Assembly: GCF_000002985.6 (NCBI RefSeq) | Contig: NC_003284.9 | Location: 4,030,001 to 4,094,000 of the forward strand | DNA from: Caenorhabditis elegans | Lineage: Eukaryota > Nematoda > Chromadorea > Rhabditida > Rhabditidae | Reading direction: 5' to 3' | DNA length: 64,000 nucleotides | Shown: positions 1 to 13,480 of the stretch, piece by piece | Numbering within the stretch: the stretch's first letter is position 1 | Layout: each line of letters begins with the position of its first letter | Program-made: the position numbers and the translations under genes | Notes under the pieces: model-generated | The model's input: the letters and a program-made list of their open reading frames with translations, nothing else | Told to the model about the DNA's origin: nothing | Database searches by the model: none

Positions 1-559
1 TTCTGCCAATATATTTACTCTAATGTTCTGCCAATTTATTTCCTCTAATGTTCTGCCAATTTATTTACTCTAATGTTCTGCCAATATATTTATTCTAATG
101 TTCTGCCAATTTATTTACTCCAATGTTCTGCCAATATATTTACTCTAATGTTCTGCCAATTTATTTACTCTAATGTTCTGCCAATATATTTATTCTAATG
201 TTCTGCCAATATATTTACTCTAATGTTCTGCCAATTTATTTACTCTAATGTTCTGCCAATATATTTACTCTAATGTTCTGCCAATATATTTCCTTTTATG
301 TTCTGCCAATTTATTTACTCTAATGTTCTGCCAATTTATTTACTCTAATGTTCTGCCAATTTATTTACTCTAATGTTCTGCCAATATATTTCCTCTAATG
401 TTCTGCCAATATGTTTACTCTAATGTTCTGCCAATATGTTTACTCTAATGTTCTGCCAATATATTTACTCTAATGTTCTGACAATATGTTTACTCTAATG
501 TTCTGCCAATATGTTTACTCTAATGTTCTGCCAATTTATTTACTCTAATGTTCTGCCAA
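1..559. repeat. 25-bp satellite, left arm of a palindrome
   Basis: About 22 tandem copies of a 25-base unit that begins TTCTGCCAAT and ends CTCTAATG. The variable part is the middle (ATATTTA, TTATTTA, ATGTTTA, ATATTTC). The array is already under way at base 1, so its true left end lies outside the window. Copies differ at only one to three positions, which suggests recent expansion or active homogenisation. Stops occur in all frames and no gene is seen. It is the same satellite as the block to its right, but in the opposite orientation. Confidence 0.98.
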
Positions 560-582
560 CAAAAGTAAATATATTGGCAGAA
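551..582. other. Turn-around point between opposed 25-bp arrays
   Basis: TTCTGCCAA (551-559) is followed by CAAAA and then by the reverse-oriented unit, with TTGGCAGAA at 574-582. The two nine-base words pair exactly, so this is the tip of a palindrome with arms of more than 550 bases. Such perfect turn-arounds typically come from template switching or foldback repair; that origin is inference. An assembly join error is the alternative. Confidence 0.9.
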
Positions 583-1465
583 CATTAGAGTAAATATATT
601 GGCAGAACATTAGAGTAAATATATTGGCAGAACATTAGAATAAATATATTGGCAGAACATTAGAGTAAATAAATTGGCAGAACATTAGAATAAATATATT
701 GGCAGAACATTAGAATAAATATATTGGCAGAACATTAGAGTAAATATATTGGCAGAACATTAGAGTAAATATATTGGCAGAACATTAGAGTAAATATATT
801 GGCAGAACATTAGAGTAAATATATCGGCAGAACATTAGAGTACATATATTGGCAGAACATTAGAATACAATAATTGGCAGAACATTAGAGTACATATATT
901 GGCAGAACGTTAGAATACATAAATTGGCAGAACATTAGAGTAAATATATTGGCAGAACATTAGAGTAAATATATTGGCAGAACATTAGAATAAATATATT
1001 GGCAGAACATTAGAGTAAATCACTTGGCAGCACATTAGAGTAAATATATTGGCAGAACATTAGAGTAAATATATTGGCAGAACATTAGAGTAAAGATATT
1101 GGCAGAACATTAGAGTAAATATATTGGCAGAACATTAGAATAAATATATTGGCAGAACATTAGAGTAAATAAATTGGCAGAACATTAGAGTAAATATATT
1201 GGCAGAACATTAGAGTAAATATATTGGCAGAACATTAGAATAAATATATTGGCAGAACATTAGAGTAAATATATTGGCAGAACATTAGAATAAATAAATT
1301 GGCAGAACATTAGAGTAAATATATTGGCAGAACATTAGAATAAATATATTGGCAGAACATTAGAGTAAATAAATTGGCAGAACATTAGAGTAAATAAATT
1401 GGCAGAACATTGGAGGAAATAAATTGGCAGAACATTAGAATAAATATATTGGCAGAACATTAGAG
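565..1465. repeat. 25-bp satellite, right arm (inverted orientation)
   Basis: About 36 tandem copies of the reverse complement of the left-arm unit (TTGGCAGAACATTAGAG plus TAAATATA-type linker). Variants include AATAAATATA, GTAAATAAA, GTACATATA and one odd stretch at 861-925 with TACAATAATT and CAGAACGTT. It is longer than the visible part of the left arm. It stops within one unit at about 1465 and is followed by GAAAA and then an unrelated satellite. Confidence 0.98.
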
Positions 1466-3780
1466 GAAAAGTAGCTATATCGTATCGTAAATAGCTATAT
1501 CGTATCGTTTCTAGCTATATCGTATCGTAAAAAGCTATATCGTATCGTAAGTAGCTATATCGTATCGTAAAAAGCTATATCGTATCGTAAGTAGCTATAT
1601 CGTATCGTAAAAAGCTATATCGTATCGTAAGTAGCTATATCGTATCGTAAGTAGCTATATCGTATCGTTTCTAGCTATATCGTATCGTAAAAAGCTATAT
1701 CGTATCGTAAGTAGCTATATCCTATCGTAAAAAGCTATATCGTATCGTAAATAGCTATATCGTATCGTTTCTAGCTATATCGTATCGTAAATAGCTATAT
1801 CGTATCGTAAATAGCTATATCGTATCATAAGTAGCTATATCGTATCGAAAATAGCTATATCGTATCGTAAGTAGCTATATCGTATCGTAAGTAGCTATAT
1901 CGTATCGTTTCTAGCTATATCGTATCGTAAAAAGCTATATCGTATCGTAAGTAGCTATATCGTATCGTAAGTAGCTATATCGTATCGTTTCTAGCTATAT
2001 CGTATCGTAAGTAGCTATATCGTATCGTTTCTAGCTATATCGTATCGTAAATAGCTATATCGTATCGTAAATAGCTATATCGTATCGTTTCTAGCTATAT
2101 CGTATCGTAAATAGCTATATCGTATCGTAAATAGCTATATCGTATCATAAGTAGCTATATCGTATCGAAAATAGCTATATCGTATCGTAAAAAGCTATAT
2201 CGTATCGTTTCTAGCTATATCGTATCGTAAATAGCTATATCGTATCGTAAATAGCTATATCGTATCGTTTCTAGCTATATCGTATCGTAAATAGCTATAT
2301 CGTATCGTAAATAGCTATATCGTATCGTAAAAAGCTATATCGTATCGTAAGTAGCTATATCGTATCGTAAGTAGCTGTATCGTATCATAAGTAGCTCCAT
2401 CGTATTGTATCTAGCTATATCGTACCGTTTCTAGCTATATCGTATCGTAAATAGCTATATCGTATCCTAAATACCTATATCGTATCGTAAAAAGCTATAT
2501 CGTATCGTAAGTAGCTGTATCGTATCGAAAATAGCTATATCGTATCGTAGGTAGCTCTATCGTATTGTATCTAGCTATATCGTACCGTTTCTAGCTATAT
2601 CGTTTCGTAAATAGCTATATCGTATCGTAAATAGCTATATCGTATCGTAAAAAGCTATATCGTATCGTAAGTAGCTATATCGTATCGTAAGTAGCTATAT
2701 CGTATCGTAAATAGCTATATCGTATCGTAAGTAGCTATATCGTATCGTAAAAAGCTATATCGTATCGTAAGTAGCTGTATCGTATCGTTTCTAGCTATAT
2801 CGTATCGTAAAAAGCTATATCGTATCGTAAGTAGCTATATCGTATCGTAAATAGCTATATCGTATCGTAAGTAGCTATATCGTATCGTAAGTAGCTATAT
2901 CGTATCGTAAGTAGCTGTATCGTATCGTTTCTAGCTATATCGTATCGTAAAAAGCTATATCGTATCGTAAGTAGCTATATCGTATCGTAAATAGCTATAT
3001 CGTATCGTAAATAGCTATATCGTATCGTAAAAAGCTATATCGTATCGTAAGTAGCTATATCGTGTCGTAAATAGCTATATCGTATCGTAAAAAGCTATAT
3101 CGTATCGTAAGTAGCTCTATCGTATTGTATCTAGCTATATCGTATCGTAAAAAGCTATATCGTATCGTTTCTAGCTATATCGTATCGTAAAAAGCTATAT
3201 CGTATCGTAAATAGCTATATCGTATCGTAAAAAGCTATATCGTATCGTAAGTAGCTATATCGTATCGTTTCTAGCTATATCGTGTCGTAAAAAGCTATAT
3301 CGTATCGTTTCTAGCTATATCGTATCGTAAAAAGCTATATCGTATCGTAAGTAGCTATATCGTATCGTAAGTAGCTATATCGTATCGTTTCTAGCTATAT
3401 CGTATCGTAAAAAGCTATATCGTATCGTTTCTAGCTATATCGTATCGTAAAAAGCTATATCGTATCGTAAGTAGCTATATCGTATCGTAAATAGCTATAT
3501 CGTATCGTTTCTAGCTATATCGTATCGTAAAAAGCTATATCGTATCGTAAGTAGCTATATCGTATCGTAAAAAGCTATATCGTATCGTAAGTAGCTATAT
3601 CGTATCGTAAGTTGCTATATCGTATCGTAAATAGCTATATCGTATCGTAAGTAGCTATATCGTATCGTAAATAGCTATATCGTATCGTTTCTAGCTATAT
3701 CGTATCGTAAAAAGCTATATCGTATCGTAAAAAGCTATATCGTATCAAAAATAGCTATATCGTATCGTAAATAGCTATAT

Positions 3781-4100
3781 CGTATCGTAAGTAGCTCTAT
3801 CGTATTGTATCTAGCTATATCGTACCGTTTCTAGCTATATCGTATCGTAAATAGCTATATCGTATCGTAAATAGCTATATCGTATCGTAAAAAGCTATAT
3901 CGTATCGTAAGTAGCTATATCGTATCGAAAATAGCTATATCGTATCGTAAATAGCTATATCGTATCGTAAGTAGCTCTATCGTATTGTATCTAGCTATAT
4001 CGTACCGTTTCTAGCTATATCGTATCGTAAATAGCTATATCGTATCGTAAATAGCTATATCGTATCGTAAAAAGCTATATCGTATCGTAAGTAGCTATAT
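3781..4100. repeat. 180-bp higher-order repeat within the satellite
   Basis: The rare pair GCTCTATCGTATTGTAT then TACCGTTTCT occurs at about 3792-3830 and again 180 bases later (3972-4010), each followed by the same run of spacers AAAT, AAAT, AAAA, AAGT. The same signature with varied surroundings is at 2401, 2561, 3121 and 20941. Nine-unit blocks have therefore been copied as units. Confidence 0.8.
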
Positions 4101-4600
4101 CGTATCGTAAAAAGCTATATCGTATCGTAAATAGCTATATCGTATCGTAAATAGCTATATCGTATCGTAAAAAGCTATATCGTATCGTAAGTAGCTATAT
4201 CGTATCGTAAATAGCTATATCGTATCGTAAGTAGCTATATCGTATCGTAAAAAGCTATATCGTATCGTAAATAGCTATATCGTATCGTAAGTTGCTCTAT
4301 CGTATTGTTTCTAGCTATATCGTATCGTAAAAAGCTATATCGTATCGTAAGTAGCTATATCGTATCGTAAAAAGCTATATCGTATCGTAAGTAGCTATAT
4401 CGTATCGTAAAAAGCTATATCGTATCGTAAGTAGCTATATCGTATCGTAAAAAGCTATATCGTATCGTAAGTAGCTATATCGTATCGTAAATAGCTATAT
4501 CGTATCGTAAATAGCTATATCGTATCGTAAGTAGCTATATCGTATCGTAAATAGCTATATCGTATCGTAAATAGCTATATCGTATCGTAAGTAGCTATAT

Positions 4601-6130
4601 CGTATTGTAAATAGCTATATCGTATTGTTTCTAGCTATATCGTATCGTAAATAGCTATATCGTATCGTAAAAAGCTATATCGTATCGTAAGTAGCTATAT
4701 CGTATCGTAAATAGCTATATCGTATCGTAAGTAGCTATATCGTATCGTAAATAGCTATATCGAATCGTAAGTAGCTATATCGTATCGTAAAAAGCTATAT
4801 CGTATCGTAAGTAGCTATATCGTATCGTAAGTTGCTCTATCGTATTGTTTCTAGCTATATCGTATCGTAAATAACTAAATCGTATCGTAAAAAGCTATAT
4901 CGTATCGTAAGTAGCTATATCGTATCGTAAATAGCTATATCGTATCGTAAGTAGCTATATCGTATCGTAAATAGCTATATCGAATCGTAAGTAGCTATAT
5001 CGTATCGTAAAAAGCTATATCGTATCGTAAGTAGCTATATCGTATCGTAAGTTGCTCTATCGTATTGTTTCTAGCTATATCGTATCGTTTCTAGCTATAT
5101 CGTATCGTAAAAAGCTATATCGTATCGTAAATAGCTATATCGTATCGTAAATAGCTATATCGTATCGTAAATAGCTATATCGTATCGTTTCTAGCTATAT
5201 CGTATCGTAAAAAGCTATATCGTATCGTAAATAGCTATATCGTATCGTTTCTAGCTATATCGTATCGTTTCTAGCTATATCGTATCGTAAAAAGCTATAT
5301 CGTATCGTAAGTAGCTATATCGTATCGTAAATAGCTATATCGTATCGTAAGTAGCTATATCGTATCGTAAATAGCTATATCGTATCGTAAGTAGCTATAT
5401 CGTATCGTAAATAGCTATATCGTATCGTAAGTAGCTATATCGTATCGTAAATAGCTATATCGTATCGTAAATAGCTATATCGTATCGTAAGTTGCTCTGT
5501 CGTATTGTTTCTAGCTATATCGTACCGTGAAAAGCTATATCGTATCGTAAGTAGCTATATCGTATCGTAAGTAGCTATATCGTATCGTAAATAGCTATAT
5601 CGTGTCGTAAGTAGCTATATCGTATCGTAAATAACTATATCGTATCGTAAGTAGCTATATCGTATCGTAAATAGCTATATCGTATCGTAAATAGCTATAT
5701 CGTGTCGTAAGTAGCTATATCGTATCGTAAATAGCTATATCGTGTCGTAAGTAGCTATATCGTATCGTAAATAACTATATCGTATCGTAAATAGCTATAT
5801 CGTATCGTAAATAGCTATATCGTATCGTAAGTAGCTATATCGTATCGTAAGTAGCTATATCGTATCGTAAATAGCTATATCGTGTCGTAAGTAGCTATAT
5901 CGTACCGTGAAAAGCTATATCGTATCGTAAGTAGCTATATCGTATCGTAAGTAGCTATATCGTATCGTAAAAAGCTATATCGTGTCGTAAGTAGCTATAT
6001 CGTATCGTAAATAACTATATCGTATCGTAAGTAGCTATATCGTATCGTAAATAGCTATATCGTATCGTAAATAGCTATATCGTATCGTTTCTAGCTATAT
6101 CATATCGTAAATAGCTATATCGTATCGTTT
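4601..6130. repeat. Satellite block duplicated at 11.88-12.56 kb (left copy)
   Basis: A series of rare variants occurs here in this order: TATTGTAAA then TATTGTTTCT (4601-4630), ATCGAATCG (4761, 4981), GTTGCTCTATCG (about 4830, 5050), GCTCTGTCG followed by TACCGTGAAA (5491-5530), then TGTCG with ATAACTA and CATATCG (5990-6110). The same series in compressed form is found about 6.8 kb to the right, so the two blocks share ancestry. Confidence 0.7.
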
Positions 6131-9100
6131 TCTAGCTATATCGTATCGTTTCTAGCTATATCATATCGTAAATAGCTATATCGTATCGTTTTCTAGCTAT
6201 ATCGTATCGTTTTCTAGCTATATCGTATCGTTTTCTAGCTATATCGTATCGTAAAAAGCTATATCGTATCGTAAAAAGCTATATCGTATCGTTTTCTAGC
6301 TATATCGTATCGTAAGTAGCTATATCGTATTATTTCTAGCTATATCGTATCGTAAAAAGCTATATCGTATCGTAAGTAGCTATATCGTATCGTAAGTAGC
6401 TATATCGTATCGTAAATAGCTATATCGTATCGTTTCTAGCTATATCGTGTCGTAAATAGCTATATCGTATCGTAAGTAGCTATATCGTATCGTAAAAAGC
6501 TATATCGTATCGTAAGTAGCTATATCGTATCGAAAATAGCTATATCGTATCGTAAGTAGCTATATCGTATCGTAAGTAGCTATATCGTATCGTTTCTAGC
6601 TATATCGTATCGTAAAAAGCTATATCGTATCGTAAGTAGCTATATCGTATCGTAAATAGCTATATCGTATCGTAAATAGCTATATCGTATCGTAAAAAGC
6701 TATATCGTATCGTAAAAAGCTATATCGTATCGTAAATAGCTATATCGTATCGTAAATAGCTATATCGTATCGTAAAAAGCTATATCGTATCGTAAGTAGC
6801 TATATCGTATCGTAAATAGCTATACCGTATCGTAAAAAGCTATATCGTATCGTAAGTAGCTATATCGTATCGTTTCTAGCTATATCGTATCGTAAAAAGC
6901 TATATCGTATCGTTTCTAGCTATATCGTATCGTAAAAAGCTATATCGTATCGTAAGTAGCTATATCGTATCGTAAGTAGCTATATCGTATCGTTTCTAGC
7001 TATATCGTATCGTAAAAAGCTATATCGTATCGTAAGTAGCTATATCGTATCGTAAGTAGCTATATCGTATCGTAAAAAGCTATATCGTATCGTAAGTAGC
7101 TATATCGTATCGTTTCTAGCTATATCGTATCGTAAGTAGCTATATCGTATCGTAAAAAGCTATATCGTATCGTAAAAAGCTATATCGTATCGTAAAAAGC
7201 TATATCGTATCGTAAGTAGCTATATCGTATCGTAAATAGCTATATCGTATCGTTTCTAGCTATATCGTATCGTAAGTAGCTATATCGTATCGTAAGTAGC
7301 TATATCGTATCGTAAATAGCTATATCGTATCGTAAGTAGCTATATCGTATCGTAAATAGCTATATCGTATCGTTTCTAGCTATATCATATCGTAAAAAGC
7401 TATATCGTATCGTAAATAGCTATATCGTATCGTAAATAGCTATATCGTATCGTTTCTAGCTATATCGTATCGTAAGTTGCTCTATCGTATCGTAAGTAGC
7501 TATATCGTATCGTAAATAGCTATATCGTATCGTAAGTAGCTATATCGTATCGTAAAAAGCTATATCGTATCGTAAGTAGCTATATCGTATCGTAAGTAGC
7601 TATATCGTATCGTTTCTAGCTATATCGTATCGTAAAAAGCTATATCGTATCGTAAATAGCTATATCGTATCGTAAAAAGCTATATCGTATCGTTTCTAGC
7701 TATATCGTATCGTAAAAAGCTATATCGTATCGTAAATAGCTATATCGTATCGTAAGTAGCTATATCGTATCGTTTCTAGCTATATCGTATCGTAAAAAGC
7801 TATATCGTATCGTAAGTAGCTATATCGTATCGTAAAAAGCTATATCGTATCGTAAATAGCTATATCGTATCGTAAAAAGCTATATCGTATCGTAAATAGC
7901 TATATCGTATCGTAAAAAGCTATATCGTATCGTAAGTAGCTATATCGTATCGTAAATAGCTATATCGTATCGTAAGTAGCTATATCGTATCGTAAAAAGC
8001 TATATCGTATCGTAAATAGCTATATCGTATCGTAAGTAGCTATATCGTATCGTTTCTAGCTATATCGTATCGTAAAAAGCTATATCGTATCGTAAGTAGC
8101 TATATCGTATCGTTTCTAGCTATATCGTATCGTAAAAAGCTATATCGTATCGTAAAAAGCTATATCGTATCGTAAATAGCTATATCGTATCGTAAATAGC
8201 TATATCGTATCGTAAAAAGCTATATCGTATCGTAAGTAGCTATATCGTATCGTAAATAGCTATATCGTATCGTAAAAAGCTATATCGTATCGTAAGTAGC
8301 TATATCGTATCGTTTCTAGCTATATCGTATCGTAAAAAGCTATATCGTATCGTAAATAGCTATATCGTATCGTAAAAAGCTATATCGTATCGTAAGTAGC
8401 TATATCGTATCGTAAGTAGCTATATCGTATCGTTTCTAGCTATATCGTATCGTAAAAAGCTATATCGTATCGTAAGTAGCTATATCGTATCGTAAGTAGC
8501 TATATCGTATCGTAAATAGCTATATCGTATCGTAAAAAGCTATATCGTATCGTAAGTAGCTATATCGTATCGTAAGTAGCTATATCGTATCGTTTCTAGC
8601 TATATCGTATCGTAAAAAGCTATATCGTATCGTAAATAGCTATATCGTATCGTAAAAAGCTATATCGTATCGTAAGTAGCTATATCGTATCGTAAGTAGC
8701 TATATCGTATCGTTTCTAGCTATATCGTATCGTAAGTAGCTATATCGTATCGTTTTCTAGCTATATCGTATCGTAAATAGCTATATCGTATCGTAAAAAG
8801 CTATATCGTATCGTAAGTAGCTATATCGTATCGTAAAAAGCTATATCGTATCGTAAGTAGCTATATCGTATCGTAAATAGCTATATCGTATCGTTTTCTA
8901 GCTATATCGTATCGTAAAAAGCTATATCGTATCGTAAGTAGCTATATCGTATCGTAAGTAGCTATATCGTATCGTAAGTAGCTATATCGTATCGTTTCTA
9001 GCTATATCGTATCGTAAAAAGCTATATCGTATCGTAAGTAGCTATATCGTATCGTAAGTAGCTATATCGTATCGTAAATAGCTATATCGTATCGTAAAAA

Positions 9101-11879
9101 GCTATATCGTATCGTAAGTAGCTATATCGTATCGTAAATAGCTATATCGTATCGTTTCTAGCTATATCGTATCGTAAAAAGCTATATCGTATCGTAAGTA
9201 GCTATATCGTATCGTAAATAGCTATATCGTATCCTAAATAGCTATATCGTATCGTTTTCTAGCTATATCGTATCGTAAGTAGCTATATCGTATTGTTTCT
9301 AGCTATATCGTATCGTAAATAGCTATATCGTATCGTAAGTAGCTATATCGTATCGTAAGTAGCTATATCGTATCGTAAATAGCTATATCGTATCGTAAGT
9401 AGCTATATCGTATTGTAAATAGCTATATCGTATTGTTTCTAGCTATATCGTATCGTAAATAGCTATATCGTATCGTAAAAAGCTATATCGTATCGTAAGT
9501 AGCTATATCGTATCGTAAATAGCTATATCGTATCGTAAGTAGCTATATCGTATCGTAAATAGCTATATCGTATCGTTTCTAGCTATATCGTATCGTAAAA
9601 AGCTATATCGTATCGTAAGTAGCTATATCGTATCGTAAGTAGCTATATCGTATCGTTTCGAGCTATATCATATCGTAAAAAGCTATATCGTATCGTAAGT
9701 AGCTATATCGTATCGTAAATAGCTATATCGTATCGTAAGTAGCTATATGGTATCGTAAATAGCTATATCGTATCGTAAATAGCTATATCGTATCGTAAAT
9801 AGCTATATCGTATCGTAAAAAGCTATATCGTATCGTAAATAGCTATATCGTATCGTAAATAGCTATATCGTATCGTAAAAAGCTATATCGTATCGTAAAT
9901 AGCTATATCGTATCGAAAATAGCTATATCGTATCGTAAAAAGCTACATCGTATCGTAAATAGCTGTATCGTATCGTAAGTAGCTATATCGTATCGTAAAT
10001 AGCTATATCGTATCGTAAATAGCTATATCGTATCGTAAATAGCTATATCGTATCGTAAGTAGCTATATCGTATCGTAAGTAGCTATATCGTATCGTTTCT
10101 AGCTATATCGTATCGTAAAAAGCTATATCGTATCGTTTCTAGCTATATCGTATCGTAAATAGCTATATGGTATCGTAAATAGCTATATCGTATCGAAAAT
10201 AGCTATATCGTATCGTAAATAGCTATATCGTATCGTAAAAAGCTATATCGTATCGTAAATAGCTATATCGTATCGTAAATAGCTATATCGTATCGTAAAT
10301 AGCTATATCGTATCGTAAATAGCTATATCGTATCGAAAATAGCTATATCGTATCGTAAAAAGCTATATCGTATCGTAAATAGCTATATCGTATCGTAAAT
10401 AGCTATATCGTATCGTAAATAGCTATATCGTATCGTAAATAGCTATATCGTATCGTAAATAGCTATATCGTATCGTAAATAGCTATATCGTATCGTAAAT
10501 AGCTATATCGTATCGTAAATAGCTATATCGTATCGAAAATAGCTATATCGTATCGTAAAGAGCTACATCGTATCGTAAATAGCTATATCGTATCGTAAGT
10601 AGCTATATCGTATCGTAAGTTGCTATATCGTATCGTAAATAGCTATATCGTATCGTAAATAGCTATATCGTATCGTAAATAGCTATATCGTATCGTAAGT
10701 TGCTATATCGTATCGTAAGTAGCTATATCGTATCGTAAGTTGCTATATCGTATCGTAAATAGCTATATCGTATCGTAAATAGCTATATCGTATCGTAAAT
10801 AGCTATATCGTATCGTAAATAGCTATATGGTATCGTAAGTAGCTACATCGTATCGTTTCTAGCTATATCGTATCGTAAATAGCTATATGGTATCGTAAAT
10901 AGCTATATCGTATCGTAAAAAGCTATATCGTATCGTAAATAGCTATATCGTATCGTAAATAGCTATATCGTATCGTAAATAGCTATATCGTATCGTAAAT
11001 AGCTATATCGTATCGAAAATAGCTATATCGTATCGTAAATAGCTATATCGTATCGTAAGTAGCTATATCGTATCGTAAGTTGCTATATCGTATCGTAAAT
11101 AGCTATATCGTATCGTAAGTAGCTATATCGTATCGTAAATAGCTATATCGTATCGTAAATAGCTATATCGTATCGTTTCTAGCTATATCGTATCGTAAAT
11201 AGCTATATCGTATCGTTTTCTAGCTATATCGTATCGTTTCTAGCTATATCGTATCGTAAATAGCTATATCGTATCGTTTCTAGCTATATCGTATCGTTTT
11301 CTAGCTATATCGTATCGTAAAAAGCTATATCGTATCGTAAAAAGCTATATCGTATCGTTTTCTAGCTATATCGTATCGTAAGTAGCTATATCGTATTGTT
11401 TCTAGCTATATCGTATCGTAAATAGCTATATCGTATCGTTTTCTAGCTATATCGTATCGTTTCTAGCTATATCGTATCGTAAATAGCTATATCGTATCGT
11501 AAATAGCTATATCGTATCGTTTTCTAGCTATATCGTATCGTTTTCTAGCTATATCGTATCGTTTTCTAGCTATATCGTATCGTTTCTAGCTATATCGTAT
11601 CGTAAATAGCTATATCGTATCGTTTTCTAGCTATATCGTATCGTTTCTAGCTATATCGTATCGTAAATAGCTATATCGTATCGTTTCTAGCTATATCGTA
11701 TCGTAAATAGCTATATCGTATCGTTTTCTAGCTATATCGTATCGTAAGTAGCTATATCGTATTGTTTCTAGCTATATCGTATCGTAAATAGCTATATCGT
11801 ATCGTAAGTAGCTATATCGTATCGTAAATAGCTATATCGTATCGTAAATAGCTATATCGTATCGTAAGTAGCTATATCG

Positions 11880-12560
11880 TATTGTAAATAGCTATATCGT
11901 ATTGTTTCTAGCTATATCGTATCGTAAATAGCTATATCGTATCGTAAAAAGCTATATCGTATCGTAAGTAGCTATATCGTATCGTAAATAGCTATATCGT
12001 ATCGTAAGTAGCTATATCGTATCGTAAATAGCTATATCGAATCGTAAGTAGCTATATCGTATCGTAAAAAGCTATATCGTATCGTAAGTAGCTATATCGT
12101 ATCGTAAGTTGCTCTATCGTATTGTTTCTAGCTATATCGTATCGTTTCTAGCTATATCGTATCGTAAAAAGCTATATCGTATCGTAAATAGCTATATCGT
12201 ATCGTAAATAGCTATATCGTATCGTAAGTAGCTATATCGTATTGTAAATAGCTATATCGTATCGTAAGTTGCTCTGTCGTATTGTTTCTAGCTATATCGT
12301 ACCGTGAAAAGCTATATCGTATCGTAAGTAGCTATATCGTATCGTAAGTAGCTATATCGTATCGTAAATAGCTATATCGTAATGTAAATAGCTATATCGT
12401 ATCGTAAAAAGCTATATCGTGTCGTAAGTAGCTATATCGTATCGTAAATAACTATATCGTATCGTAAGTAGCTATATCGTATCGTAAATAGCTATATCGT
12501 ATCGTAAATAGCTATATCGTATCGTTTCTAGCTATATCATATCGTAAATAGCTATATCGT
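11880..12560. repeat. Satellite block duplicated from 4.6-6.1 kb (right copy)
   Basis: Repeats the rare-variant order of the block at 4601-6130: TATTGTAAA/TATTGTTTCT at 11880, ATCGAATCG near 12040, GTTGCTCTATCG near 12110, GCTCTGTCG plus ACCGTGAAA at 12270-12310, TGTCG/ATAACTA/CATATCG at 12420-12545. It is shorter than the left copy, so units were lost or gained since duplication. Confidence 0.7.
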
Positions 12561-13480
12561 ATCGTTTTCTAGCTATATCGTATCGTTTTCTAGCTATATC
12601 GTATCGTTTTCTAGCTATATCGTATCGTAAAAAGCTATATCGTATCGTAAAAAGCTATATCGTATCGTTTTCTAGCTATATCGTATCGTAAGTAGCTATA
12701 TCGTATTGTTTCTAGCTATATCGTATCGTAAAAAGCTATATCGTATCGTAAGTAGCTATATCGTATCGTAAGTAGCTATATCGTATCGTAAATAGCTATA
12801 TCGTATTGTAAATAGCTATATCGTATCGTAAAAAGCTATATCGTGTCGTAAGTAGCTATATCGTATCGTAAATAACTATATCGTATCGTAAGTAGCTATA
12901 TCGTATCGTAAATAGCTATATCGTATCGTAAATAGCTATATCGTATCGTTTCTAGCTATATCATATCGTAAATAGCTATATCGTATCGTTTTCTAGCTAT
13001 ATCGTATCGTTTCTAGCTATATCATATCGTAAATAGCTATATCGTATCGTAAATAACTATATCGTATCGTAAGTAGCTATATCGTATCGTAAATAGCTAT
13101 ATCGTATCGTAAATAGCTATATCGTATCGTTTCTAGCTATATCATATCGTAAATAGCTATATCGTATCGTTTTCTAGCTATATCGTATCGTTTCTAGCTA
13201 TATCATATCGTAAAAAGCTATATCGTATCGTAAGTAGCTATATCGTATCGTAAGTAGCTATATCGTATCGTAAATAGCTATATCGTATTGTAAATAGCTA
13301 TATCGTATCGTAAAAAGCTATATCGTGTCGTAAGTAGCTATATCGTATCGTAAATAACTATATCGTATCGTAAGTAGCTATATCGTATCGTAAATAGCTA
13401 TATCGTATCGTAAATAGCTATATCGTATCGTTTCTAGCTATATCATATCGTAAATAGCTATATCGTATCGTTTTCTAGCT
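12410..13480. repeat. TGTCG-ATAACTA-CATATCG higher-order unit, tandem copies
   Basis: A block marked by CGTGTCG, then ATAACTATAT, then CATATCG and a TTTTCT spacer occurs three times in a row, at about 12420, 12840 and 13320. Further copies are at 5990, 15920, 16340, 17380 and 23610. Spacing between neighbouring copies is about 420-480 bases, i.e. 20-odd satellite units. Confidence 0.75.
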
